A stretch of 64,000 bases of DNA from Faeciplasma sp900553675 (GTDB taxonomy: Bacteria; Bacillota; Clostridia; Oscillospirales; Ruminococcaceae): assembly GCA_958428235.1 (NCBI GenBank), contig CAUAFG010000001.1, forward strand, positions 124,001-188,000, read 5' to 3'. How positions within the stretch are numbered: position 1 is the first letter of the stretch; every line of letters starts with the position of its first letter. A program made the position numbers and the translations under genes. A model generated the notes under the pieces. It ran no database searches. It had not been told where the DNA came from and saw only the letters and a list, made by a program, of their open reading frames with translations. Shown here one piece after another: positions 49,678-57,900 of the stretch.

Positions 49678-50973
49678 ATGCCGGAAGCAATATTCGACAT
49701 AACTGCAGACGTGACCCACAACAACCGGTCGTGCAGGGTTACGGCAAAGCAGTTCGACTCTAAATCGCGTTATCTGAAGGTGCATATTACCAATCGCGGC
49801 AGAGCCGTTATCGTCCCGCAGGGCTGCACGGTGCTGATAAACGTGAAACGTCCCGACAACACTGCCAAGGCGTTTTCGGGCTCGGTAAATCCCGACGGCA
49901 CAGTAAAGGTCCCGCTGAACAGCTGGGCATTGGAGCTTGAGGGCGAGCTTTGCTGCGACGTATCCATAATCGGAACTGACGGAGACAAGCTTACCACAAC
50001 CTCGTTTAATGTTACTGTCGAGCGCTCCACATATTCCGGAGATGATATTTCGCAGGAACCGGAAAGCATGGACATCATAGCCGAGGTGTTTGCAAGCCTG
50101 AACGAGGCAAAAAACAAAATGCCAAACTACATAATAGGTCCCGGACTTAAGGTATCGGGAAACACGCTATACGTTACCGCCGGAATAGGCGAGGGCGGAA
50201 CAAGCATAAGCGTTGACCCCACTCTCACCGTGGAGGGTCTTGCGGCAGACGCCAAAGCCACTGGCGAAGCCATAAAAAAGATGACCAGCCTTGACGGAAT
50301 CAAGGGTGACCTGTACGAAAACGTTGGCATAGGCACTTCGGACTTTTCAAAGTACTCAACTGATGTTTACAGCGCGGATGAGCTTAGCTACCAGCCGCCG
50401 GTTGACCCTGTAGATCCCGAAATCCCATTAAAGCTTACAAACAGCTGGGACTTTACATCCGGAAGCATGACCGATTCAATTGCCGGATTTACCGCAGTAA
50501 GCACAGGCTGCACGCTTGATTCCTCCGGCCTTACGGTTGGCAAGGCGGACGCAAGGTGCGCTCTGGGCTACGGCCTTATAACCCCCGGAAGCGCGATTGA
50601 AATAGACGTTGCGTCGGCAGAAGGCAAAATGGAAGCCGGCAAGCACGGAAGATGCTTTATGTTCTACGAAAATCCCGATGCTGGTGCTATCGCCGCGGGC
50701 TTGGTATACCGTCATCAAACCGGTAACTGGGCATTTTACTTCGGCAACTGGGGCAATGATCTGAGCAATGACAAGAATCTGTTCAACGGCAAAACCGTCC
50801 GCCTTGAAATGGACGACAAAGGTTATTTCTCGATGTATGTCGGCGGTGTGCTTGTAGGAAAATCAAACGTTTCATGGCAGGCGATATATTCGGGCTTTGC
50901 CATAGGCGGATATGCGGACAGCTTCTACAGCATTACCGTCTCTGCGGTTAGAATATACAGAAAGGAGCAGTAA
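49678..50973 (+). CDS. Phage baseplate/tail-fibre-like protein (BppU-type N-domain, lectin-like C-domain)
   Basis: The 431-residue protein begins with a domain resembling phage BppU upper-baseplate proteins (FDITADVTHNNRSCRVTAKQFDSKSRYLKVHITNRGRAVIVPQGCTV... VPLNSWALELEGELCCDVSI), residues about 1-125. A linker with a short heptad segment follows (IIAEVFASLNEAKNKM). From about residue 245 comes a beta-sandwich like concanavalin/LamG domains (LTNSWDFTSGSM... FYSITVSAVRIYRKE). In phages such proteins sit at the tail tip and bind the host. Here no other tail gene is present. It is the first gene of the SOS-type cassette, with AAAGGA upstream of the ATG. Confidence 0.75.
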   Translation: MPEAIFDITADVTHNNRSCRVTAKQFDSKSRYLKVHITNRGRAVIVPQGCTVLINVKRPDNTAKAFSGSVNPDGTVKVPLNSWALELEGELCCDVSIIGTDGDKLTTTSFNVTVERSTYSGDDISQEPESMDIIAEVFASLNEAKNKMPNYIIGPGLKVSGNTLYVTAGIGEGGTSISVDPTLTVEGLAADAKATGEAIKKMTSLDGIKGDLYENVGIGTSDFSKYSTDVYSADELSYQPPVDPVDPEIPLKLTNSWDFTSGSMTDSIAGFTAVSTGCTLDSSGLTVGKADARCALGYGLITPGSAIEIDVASAEGKMEAGKHGRCFMFYENPDAGAIAAGLVYRHQTGNWAFYFGNWGNDLSNDKNLFNGKTVRLEMDDKGYFSMYVGGVLVGKSNVSWQAIYSGFAIGGYADSFYSITVSAVRIYRKEQ

Positions 50974-50974
50974 A

Positions 50975-51769
50975 ATGGCTGAAATTATTTTGAACAAGGC
51001 GGAAACGTCTACAGATTACGACAGGATAATTCGCTCGGTAAATCACCGCGGCTACAGCACCTCCGCTCCTGAAAACACCCTTGCCGCCTACCGCTTATCC
51101 AAGCTTATGGGATTTAACTACGTTGAGGCGGACATAAGCTTTACAAAGGACGGCGTGCCGGTGCTTTCGCACGATGCCACAATCGACCGCTGCTCCGACG
51201 GAACCGGAACCATCTCCGAAATGACCTACGAGCAGCTCAGAGCCTACGATTTCGGAAGTTGGAAGTCGGCAGACTATGCCAATGAAAAGATACCCAACTT
51301 TAAGGAGTTTATAAGGCTCTGCCGCTCGCTGGGACTGCACCCCTACATCGAGCTGAAATCAAACGGAGCATATACGGCTAATCAGCTGCATCTGCTTGTT
51401 GATACCGTTAAGAAGTACGGCATGGAAGGCAAGGTAAGCTGGATATCCTTCAACATCGATTTTCTGAATACAATAGCGGATTACGACCACAGCGCAAGAA
51501 TAGGATATCTTCATGTGCCAGACACCGACGCAAAGATAAGCTACATGAAGAATATCCGCAAGCTTGGCTGCGAGATATTCTTTGACGCAAGCTATGACGG
51601 CGTTACCGATGAAATCGTTGCAAGAATGATTGCCGAAAACATCCCGCTCGAGGTGTGGACGGTTAATTCGGAGGATACGGTTAAGGCTCTGAATCCTTAC
51701 ATATCCGGCGTAACCTCAGACAGCCTTATATGCGGAAAGATTATCTACAACAAATACGTTAGCAGATAG
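50975..51769 (+). CDS. Glycerophosphodiester phosphodiesterase family protein
   Basis: The 264-residue protein has the GDPD barrel with the catalytic His and metal ligands in VNHRGYSTSAPENTLAAY and VEADISFTKDGVPVLSHDATIDRCSDG, and LHPYIELKSN further on. GDPD enzymes cleave glycerophosphodiesters, and in phages and Gram-positive bacteria related domains can act on teichoic acids or lipids. There is no signal peptide. ATG 50975 has AAAGGAG and begins one base after the previous stop. Its place between the fibre-like gene and the holin suggests that it helps envelope breakdown; that role is inferred. Confidence 0.88.
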   Translation: MAEIILNKAETSTDYDRIIRSVNHRGYSTSAPENTLAAYRLSKLMGFNYVEADISFTKDGVPVLSHDATIDRCSDGTGTISEMTYEQLRAYDFGSWKSADYANEKIPNFKEFIRLCRSLGLHPYIELKSNGAYTANQLHLLVDTVKKYGMEGKVSWISFNIDFLNTIADYDHSARIGYLHVPDTDAKISYMKNIRKLGCEIFFDASYDGVTDEIVARMIAENIPLEVWTVNSEDTVKALNPYISGVTSDSLICGKIIYNKYVSR

Positions 51770-51812
51770 TCCGGCAGAACAGAATCCATTACAACAGAGG
51801 TCGCATATAATA

Positions 51813-52253
51813 ATGAAGAACTTATTTTACACAATCATCGGAGTTTTGGGAAGCCTTTTAACCTCGCTTTTCGGCGGGTGGGACGACGCGATAGTTACGC
51901 TTTTAATTTTTATGGCTGTCGACTACATCACCGGCTTGATAGTTGCGGGGGTGTTTCATGCCTCAAACAAGTCACCGAACGGCTCGCTTGAAAGCCGCGC
52001 GGGCTGGAAGGGTCTTTGCCGCAAGGGCGTTACACTGCTTGTTGTGCTGGTTGCAACACGTCTTGATATGGCTATCGGAACGCATTACATCCGCGACGCC
52101 GTTGTTATCGCCTTTGTCGCTAACGAGGCGTTGTCCATAATCGAAAACGCGGGGCTTATGGGGATTCCGATACCCGAGGTGATAATCAGGATGATCGATG
52201 TACTTAAAAAACACTCAGAAGACGGAGGCTGCGAAAATGGCAGACAGGATTAA
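51813..52253 (+). CDS. Phage holin, Cph1/TcdE-like family
   Basis: The 146-residue protein has three to four membrane segments (about residues 8-25, 27-47, 73-90 and 95-115). It contains the family pattern DAIVTLLIFMAVDYITGLIVAG, the SRAGWKGLCRKG loop, and FVANEALSIIENAGLMGIPIPEVI, which is typical of the TcdE/Cph1 group. Holins make membrane holes at a set time and let lysozyme reach the wall; TcdE of C. difficile also releases toxins. The charged tail (KKHSEDGGCENGRQD) overlaps the lysozyme start by 17 bases. Confidence 0.93.
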   Translation: MKNLFYTIIGVLGSLLTSLFGGWDDAIVTLLIFMAVDYITGLIVAGVFHASNKSPNGSLESRAGWKGLCRKGVTLLVVLVATRLDMAIGTHYIRDAVVIAFVANEALSIIENAGLMGIPIPEVIIRMIDVLKKHSEDGGCENGRQD

Positions 52254-52890
52254 GGGAATCGACGTTTCAAAATGGCAGGCAGATAAAAACGGAAACTCCC
52301 GCGTGGACTTTTTCCAGCTTAAGCAATCCGGCTACGACTTTGTTATACTGCGGGCTTCGATAGGGCTGTCGATGGACAAATCCTTTGACAGCCACTATAA
52401 AGCTGCGCAGAAGGCTGGTCTGCACATCGGGGCGTATCACTATCTGACGGCAAAAAACGAAAGGCAGGCAAAGAGTCAGGCAGACTTTTTCCTGAAGACA
52501 ATAGCCCCAAAACGGCTTGATTACCCCGTCTGCCTCGACATTGAAAGCGACGCGCAGAAAAGGCTTGGCAGGGATAAATGCACAGATTTAGCTCTTGACT
52601 TTATGCAAAATGCCGAAAGAGCGGGATATTACACCATGCTTTATTCAGGCGCAAACTTCATAAAGAACTATCTCGATATGGAACGTCTTCGCCACTTCGA
52701 CGTCTGGCTGGCTTGCTACACCTCGGAGGAAAGGCGGAATGAGCTTTACACCCACGATATTTTAGGCATATGGCAGTACAGCTCGTCGGTGGTTCTGCCC
52801 GGAGTGTACCCCGGACGGCTTGACCAGAACGTTGCCTACAAGGACTATGCAAAAATCATCAGCCGTGCAAAACTCAACAATCTAAAATAA
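52237..52890 (+). CDS. GH25 lysozyme (phage-type endolysin)
   Basis: The 217-residue muramidase shows the GH25 motifs KGIDVSKWQADKNG, FVILRASIGLSMDKSFDSHY, AYHYLTA and the catalytic DxE in YPVCLDIESD. There is no signal peptide, so it needs the holin encoded just before. No separate cell-wall-binding domain is present. ATG 52237 follows GGAGG and overlaps the holin gene by 17 bases, giving coupled translation. It is followed by a strong terminator, which closes the cassette. Confidence 0.95.
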   Translation: MADRIKGIDVSKWQADKNGNSRVDFFQLKQSGYDFVILRASIGLSMDKSFDSHYKAAQKAGLHIGAYHYLTAKNERQAKSQADFFLKTIAPKRLDYPVCLDIESDAQKRLGRDKCTDLALDFMQNAERAGYYTMLYSGANFIKNYLDMERLRHFDVWLACYTSEERRNELYTHDILGIWQYSSSVVLPGVYPGRLDQNVAYKDYAKIISRAKLNNLK

Positions 52891-52894
52891 CCGC

Positions 52895-52936
52895 AAGCGT
52901 CAGTCGGAGCATTTGGCTTCGGCTGACGCTTTTTTG
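52895..52936 (+). terminator. Terminator of the lysis cassette
   Basis: AAGCGTCAG and CTGACGCTT form a perfect 9-bp stem, extended by TCGGAGC/GCTTCGG-like pairs, followed by TTTTTG. Confidence 0.9.
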
Positions 52937-53009
52937 TGCGCAAGCTAAACGCTATGGTGAAAACATCAATAAATTCCGAGAATATGTTAAGAAATCCTTT
53001 GTGATCCCC

Positions 53010-53038
53010 TTGCCAACAGTCCGGAAAAATGCTATAAT
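53010..53038 (+). promoter_or_regulatory. Promoter of the GH94 gene
   Basis: TTGCCA and TATAAT with a 17-base spacer. The leader of about 170 bases (53045-53214) shows no recognised riboswitch. Confidence 0.75.
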
Positions 53039-53214
53039 TAATTGATAGCTGTGTACCGCTTGTTCGGTTTTTCACGGCAATTATAGGGAAAACGCCCCGA
53101 AGTGCAAATGTCGGGACGGCAAAATCACAAAAACAGGCTGCAGGCTTGTGCCAATGTGCATATAAGCAAGGATTCGGGACAGCTTTAAGCCGATATGAAA
53201 GGAAAGGTAATATT

Positions 53215-55611
53215 ATGCAGTACGGTTATTTTGATCTTGAAAACAAGGAATACGTTATAACCAAGCCGAATACTCCCGCACCATGGTGCAACTATCTCGG
53301 CTCGCCGGCTTATGGCGCTATCGTTTCCAACAACGCAGGGGGCTACAGCTTTGTTCAGTCGGGCGCGAACGGAAGAATCATCCGCTATCGCTTCAACTCA
53401 AACATGGCTCTGCCCGGAAGATATATCTACATAAGGGATAACGATTCAAGCGACTACTGGTCGGCAACATGGCAGCCTGTGGGCAAGCCTCTGGATTCTT
53501 ACAAAAACGAGTGCCGCCACGGCACGGCTTACACCGTTATCACCTCGGAATACGCCGACATCAAGTCGGAGGTAACCTATTACGTTCCCATGAACTGCAC
53601 CTATGAGGTTTGGCGGGCGAAGGTCACCAATCTCTCCGACAAGCCCAGAAACCTCTCGGTTTACGGCTTCTGCGAATTTACCAACGAAAACAACTACGAG
53701 CAGGATCAGGTTAATTTGCAGTATACCCTGTTCATCACCCGCACCACCTTTGAGGGCAACAAGATTTTGCAGCACATAAACGAAAACTCCGGCAAGGACT
53801 CAACGGGCTCCAACCACCGCGAGCGCTTCTTTGGTCTTGCAAACCAGCCTGTTTCCGCCTACAACGGCAATTTAGACAGCTTTATCGGCGCATATCGCAC
53901 CTATTCAAACCCCATCGCGGTTGAATCGGGCAAGTGCGACAACGTTTTAAACTACAACTCCAACGCCTGCGGTGCGCTTCAGTCGGACATCACCCTTGCT
54001 GCCGGCGAAACCAAGGAGTTTATATATGTACTGGGTCAGCGCGACAATGCCGCCGCAAATATGATTCTTTCGAGATACGTAAACTCCGGAACCGTTGAGC
54101 AGGAGGTCGCCGAGCTTAAGGACTACTGGCACTCAAAGCTTGAAAACTTCTCCGTAAAAACCCCGAGCGAGGAGTTCAACAACATGATAAACGTATGGAA
54201 CTCCTACCAGTGCTTTATCACCTTTACATGGAGCCGTGCGGCTTCACTTATCTACTGCGGACTGCGCAACGGCTACGGCTACCGCGACACCGTTCAGGAC
54301 ATTCAGGGCATAATCCATCTCGACCCCGAAATGGCTCTTGACAAGATCCGCTTTATGATCTCCGCACAGGTCGACAACGGCGGCGGACTCCCCTTAGTTA
54401 AGTTCAACCACAATGCCGGTCATGAGGACACCCCCGATCAGGCTTCATACGTTCAGGCTACAGGACACCCCTCATACCGTGCCGACGACGCTCTGTGGCT
54501 GTTCCCGACGGTTTACAAGTACATCGGCGAAAGCGGCAACAAGGCGTTCTTAGACGAAGAAATTCTTTACGCCAACGGCGGAAGCGACAGCGTTTACGAC
54601 CACTTAAAGAGGGCTATAAACTTCTCGATGGAGCGCTTAGGTGCGCACGCAATGCCCGCAGGACTCTATGCCGACTGGAACGACTGCTTAAGAATGGGAG
54701 CAAAGGGCGAATCCACCTTTGTTGCCTTCCAGCTTTACTATGCAATGAACATCATGCGCGAGTTTGCGGCCGAGAGAAACGATGCCGCATATATCGAATA
54801 TCTCGACAAGGTTCAGCCCAAGCTTGGCGAATCGCTTGCAAAATGCTGGGACGAGGACAGATTTATAAGAGGCATCCGCGAGGACGGCGTGGTAGTAGGC
54901 GCAAAGAGCGACCCCGAAGCCAACATGTGGCTGAACCCGCAGAGCTGGTCGGTTATCTCCGGATTTGCATCCCGCGAGCAGGCTGACAAGGCTATGGAAA
55001 GCGTTCACTCAATCCTCAACACCAAGTACGGCGTTAAGCTTTTGGATCCGCCTTACATCAAGCATATGTTCGGCGGCGCGATAATGCACATCTTCAACCC
55101 CGACACCAAGGAAAACGGCGGTATCTTCTCGCAGTCGCAGGGCTGGCTTATCCTTGCCGAATCCTTGCTCGGGCACGGCAACCGCGCGTTTGAATACTTC
55201 CTTGAAAGCTCTCCCGCTTCTATGAACGACAAGGCGGAGATAAGAGTTATCGAGCCTTATGTTCATGGACAGTTTGTTGAATCGACCGCTTCTCCGTTCG
55301 AGGGCAGAGCGCATGTTCACTGGCTCACCGGTACCGCTTCGACCGTCATGGTTGGCTGCATCGAGGGTATTTGCGGTATGCGCCCGAACGCCGAAGGACT
55401 TGTTGTAAGCCCTGCTATTCCCAGCGAGTGGGACGGCTTTACCATCTCCAAGAACTTCCGCGGTCATCACCTCGACATCGAGGTTGACAACTCCGCTCAC
55501 GTTGAATCGGGAGTTAAAGAGCTCTGGCTCAACGGTGAAAAGCTTGAGGGCTGCCTGATTCCTGCCGACAAGATGAGCGACAAGAACACGGTCAAGGTTG
55601 TTTTGGGATAA
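53215..55611 (+). CDS. Cellobiose phosphorylase (GH94), cytosolic
   Basis: The 798-residue protein has the GH94 layout: N-terminal beta-sandwich (YGYFDLENKEYVITKPNTPAPWCNYLG), helical linker, (alpha/alpha)6 barrel and C-terminal jelly roll. Active-site segments include NGYGYRDTVQDIQGI, PAGLYADWNDCLRMG with the catalytic Asp, and GIFSQSQGWLILAESLLG. The enzyme splits cellobiose with phosphate into glucose-1-phosphate and glucose, saving ATP. The N-terminal sequence favours cellobiose over chitobiose phosphorylase, though related disaccharides remain possible. ATG 53215 has GGAAAGG upstream. Base usage shows preferred codons (GGC, ACC, AAG), as in highly expressed genes. Confidence 0.93.
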   Translation: MQYGYFDLENKEYVITKPNTPAPWCNYLGSPAYGAIVSNNAGGYSFVQSGANGRIIRYRFNSNMALPGRYIYIRDNDSSDYWSATWQPVGKPLDSYKNECRHGTAYTVITSEYADIKSEVTYYVPMNCTYEVWRAKVTNLSDKPRNLSVYGFCEFTNENNYEQDQVNLQYTLFITRTTFEGNKILQHINENSGKDSTGSNHRERFFGLANQPVSAYNGNLDSFIGAYRTYSNPIAVESGKCDNVLNYNSNACGALQSDITLAAGETKEFIYVLGQRDNAAANMILSRYVNSGTVEQEVAELKDYWHSKLENFSVKTPSEEFNNMINVWNSYQCFITFTWSRAASLIYCGLRNGYGYRDTVQDIQGIIHLDPEMALDKIRFMISAQVDNGGGLPLVKFNHNAGHEDTPDQASYVQATGHPSYRADDALWLFPTVYKYIGESGNKAFLDEEILYANGGSDSVYDHLKRAINFSMERLGAHAMPAGLYADWNDCLRMGAKGESTFVAFQLYYAMNIMREFAAERNDAAYIEYLDKVQPKLGESLAKCWDEDRFIRGIREDGVVVGAKSDPEANMWLNPQSWSVISGFASREQADKAMESVHSILNTKYGVKLLDPPYIKHMFGGAIMHIFNPDTKENGGIFSQSQGWLILAESLLGHGNRAFEYFLESSPASMNDKAEIRVIEPYVHGQFVESTASPFEGRAHVHWLTGTASTVMVGCIEGICGMRPNAEGLVVSPAIPSEWDGFTISKNFRGHHLDIEVDNSAHVESGVKELWLNGEKLEGCLIPADKMSDKNTVKVVLG

Positions 55612-55684
55612 TCCCGAAATTGATAGTAAATATATGGGGCGGAGGCTTTGAGCTTTCGCCCTGATGTATATGGGGGAGGATATA

Positions 55685-55906
55685 ATGTCTAAAAAGGATA
55701 AGCGCATATTCAATCTGCTTCTGGCATTTTCGGCATTTTTGCTGATATGCGCGGTTATAAATATATTTACGGGACACATCCTGGCAGCCGTCTGCGTTAT
55801 TGCGGCTATGATTTTCTATTGGTGCATATACTATGCTTATCATGAGAAAGTCAAAAAAGACAGCGACGGCAAAAATGGGCTTGGACGTTCTGCACGAAAA
55901 TTTTGA
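55685..55906 (+). CDS. Small two-helix membrane protein of unknown function
   Basis: The 73-residue protein has a basic N-terminus (MSKKDKR), two hydrophobic segments (FNLLLAFSAFLLICAVINIF and ILAAVCVIAAMIFYWCIYYAY) and a charged C-terminus. GGGGGAGG stands five bases before the ATG, a strong sign of translation. It follows the GH94 gene by 73 bases and may be co-transcribed. I recognise no family. Confidence 0.65.
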   Translation: MSKKDKRIFNLLLAFSAFLLICAVINIFTGHILAAVCVIAAMIFYWCIYYAYHEKVKKDSDGKNGLGRSARKF

Positions 55907-56010
55907 CGGCAGAAAGCTTATCAATGTCAAGGCGAGGGATTTGCTTCCTTTTGCTTGGGAGATGGTGGTTTGCTGATGAGGTGAATTACTACTTTTATTG
56001 TTGTATTTGA

Positions 56011-56257
56011 GTATGGTTTGAACTAATACTTTGTGCAGTCATGGACGCACTCCGTGCGCCCATAGGGGAACCCCCGGCGAGGGTTCTCCCACACAAAAAC
56101 AGTCCACCGGACTGTTTTTGTTCCCTCTCCTGCGCTTCGCTGCGCTGGGGATTTCGCGCTCTGCGGAGCGCGACTTGGGGCGCTGCCCCAAGACCCTGCG
56201 AGGGCTCTGCCCCTCGACCCTGCAGCCTTGAAAGGCTGGCGAACTTTTTAGTTTTTT
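56011..56257 (+). repeat. Multi-hairpin intergenic repeat, copy 2
   Basis: This copy shows the full element: GTATGGTTTGAACTAATA lead-in, CTTTGTGCAGTCATGGACG, then hairpins CGCAC/GTGCG, GGAACCC/GGGTTC, AACAGTCC/GGACTGTT, GCGCTC/GAGCGC around TGCG, TTGGGGC/GCCCCAA (seen only in this copy), GAGGG/CCCTC and AGCCTT/AAGGCT. The open frame across it is not a gene. It is the rest of the 418-base gap between the small membrane-protein gene and spoVAE. Confidence 0.9.
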
Positions 56258-56286
56258 GTTTTTGAAAGTTTGATTTGTTTTAAACT

Positions 56287-56324
56287 AATCCGGCTTATGC
56301 AATAATCGCGTAAGCCGGATTTTT
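56287..56324 (+). terminator. Hairpin terminator before convergent spoVAE
   Basis: AATCCGGCTTA and TAAGCCGGATT form a perfect 11-bp stem followed by TTTC on the plus strand. It may end transcripts from the repeat region or, less efficiently, the spoVA operon on the other strand. Confidence 0.7.
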
Positions 56325-56687
56325 CTATTTATCGCTTTTCGAGCGCGGTCTGAACAAAAGCGCCATCAGCAGGGCAAAAACCATCGCCGCGGTTATGCCT
56401 GCCGCGCAGGCGGTAAGTCCGCCGGTGAACACACCCAAAAAGCCCTTTTCGTCCACCGCTTCCCGCACTCCCTTTGCCAAAAGATTTCCAAAGCCTGTAA
56501 GCGGCACGGTTGCGCCCGCTCCCGCAAATTCCGCAAGCGGGACATACAATCCCACGCCGCCCAGAATCACTCCCACAACAACGTATGCAACAAGTATCCT
56601 TGCCGGGGTTAGCTTGGTGTAGTCAATAAGCACCTGACCTATCGCGCACAAAAGTCCGCCTATCAAAAAAGCCCATAAATACTGCAT
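56325..56687 (-). CDS. spoVAE: Stage V sporulation protein AE
   Basis: The 120-residue membrane protein matches SpoVAE/SpoVAEB: MQYLWAFLIGGLLCAIGQVLIDYTKLTPARILV, then LAEFAGAGATVPLTGFGNLLAKGV, and the C-terminal helix AAGITAAMVFALLMALLF. It is part of the channel that moves dipicolinic acid into the forespore and out during germination. ATG 56687 has AAAGGAAG upstream and lies 13 bases after spoVAD. Length and topology (about four helices) are normal. Confidence 0.92.
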   Translation of the reverse strand: MQYLWAFLIGGLLCAIGQVLIDYTKLTPARILVAYVVVGVILGGVGLYVPLAEFAGAGATVPLTGFGNLLAKGVREAVDEKGFLGVFTGGLTACAAGITAAMVFALLMALLFRPRSKSDK

Positions 56688-56700
56688 TTTTTCACTTCCT

Positions 56701-57726
56701 TTAGCTCTGCTTAATTTCTTTTTCATGAGATATCCACGCCAGATGGGATATCCCGGGTATGCTTTTTCCCTGCTGACTGGAGGTTGGGGACAGCAGTGCG
56801 CCGGTCGCCGCGAACAGGATATTTTTAAGCCTGCCCGCCTTTATCTCCGGCAGAAAATGCCCGCAGAGCATGCTTGCCGCACATCCGCAGCCCGAGCCGC
56901 CCGCGTGGACGTCCTGCTCGGCGGAATATATCATGCAGCCGCAATCGAGGTGCCTGTCTCTTATATCTATGCCGTCCCTTAATAATAGCTCGCATAAGAT
57001 TCTTGAACCCACCTCGCCCAAATCACCTGTTACTATGTGGTCGAAATCCTCAGGTATTCTGTGCATATCCTTTAAAAACTGCTTGATGGTGGAGTATGCC
57101 GCCGGAGCCATCGCCGCGCCCATGTTGTTGGCGTCCTTTATGCCCTTATCCTCTATTTTGCCGATGGTTACCGCCCGGACATACGGCGGCTCGCTTCCCT
57201 GCTCGATTATCACCGCGCCCGAAGCGGTTGCCGTCCACTGCGAGGTAGGAGTTCGCTGTCCGCCGTATTCCAGCGGAAAACGGTACTGCCGCTCGGCGGT
57301 ACAAAAGTGGGATGAGGTTATCGCCGCCGCCCTCTGAGCCGCTCCCGAATCCACCATCAGCGAAGCAAGCATAAGCCCCTCCGACATGGTGGAGCAGGCG
57401 CCGTATATCCCGATAAACGGAATTTTAAAGTCGAGTACCCCAAAGCTTGTGCCTATGCACTGATTTAAAAGGTCGCCGCCGAACATCATTGAAAGCTCGC
57501 TTCCGGAGATTTTGCGCTTGTCGAGGGCGGTTTGCAGAGCCAGACCCTGCATAGCGTTTTCAGCGTCCTCAAAACTTTCCTGACCAAAGCGGTCGTCCTT
57601 GTCTATATAATCATAACAGCCGCCGTAAGGACCCTGACCTTCCTTTATCCCGCCGACAGCCGCAAATGAGCTTATAATTACGGGATTATCCGGCATGATA
57701 GTTGATTCGCCGATTCGTTTTGACAT
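56701..57726 (-). CDS. spoVAD: Stage V sporulation protein AD
   Basis: The 341-residue protein has the thiolase-like fold of SpoVAD, which binds dipicolinic acid. Typical segments are FGQESFEDAENAMQGLALQTAL, GIYGACSTMSEGLMLASLMVDSG, RTPTSQWTATASGAVI, TGDLGEVGSRIL and HAGGSGCGCAASM. It precedes spoVAE as in other spore formers. The usual upstream gene spoVAC is missing: 57727 onward is a promoter region for the divergent lipoprotein gene. spoVAC may be encoded elsewhere. Confidence 0.95.
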   Translation of the reverse strand: MSKRIGESTIMPDNPVIISSFAAVGGIKEGQGPYGGCYDYIDKDDRFGQESFEDAENAMQGLALQTALDKRKISGSELSMMFGGDLLNQCIGTSFGVLDFKIPFIGIYGACSTMSEGLMLASLMVDSGAAQRAAAITSSHFCTAERQYRFPLEYGGQRTPTSQWTATASGAVIIEQGSEPPYVRAVTIGKIEDKGIKDANNMGAAMAPAAYSTIKQFLKDMHRIPEDFDHIVTGDLGEVGSRILCELLLRDGIDIRDRHLDCGCMIYSAEQDVHAGGSGCGCAASMLCGHFLPEIKAGRLKNILFAATGALLSPTSSQQGKSIPGISHLAWISHEKEIKQS

Positions 57727-57826
57727 ATTTTCGCTTCCTTTTTATCAAAGCTTTCCGCCCTGATACTTTTTTATGATATTATCTGCGCCGAAACCGCTAT
57801 TATTCCTCAAAATATTAATGTTCCTC

Positions 57827-57855
57827 TTGAAAAAATCGCGGAAATAGTGTATAAT
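57827..57855 (+). promoter_or_regulatory. Promoter of the lipoprotein gene
   Basis: TTGAAA and TATAAT with a 17-base spacer, about 45 bases before the coding start. Confidence 0.75.
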
Positions 57856-57900
57856 ATTAAAATGTAGTATTATAGCCAAAAGGAAGGCATGGTGATTAAT

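Noticed and set aside
49484..52936. A complete prophage
   Set aside because: No integrase, repressor, terminase, portal, capsid or tail genes and no attachment repeats were found around the four genes.
55876..55977. 33-codon frame MGLDVLHENFDGRKLINVKA after the small membrane protein
   Set aside because: No ribosome site and overlap with the preceding gene in another frame; it could be a gene remnant, but nothing supports expression.
56041..56265. 74-residue open frame in repeat copy 2
   Set aside because: It is the repeat element itself; there is no ribosome site and the codon pattern reflects hairpin arms.
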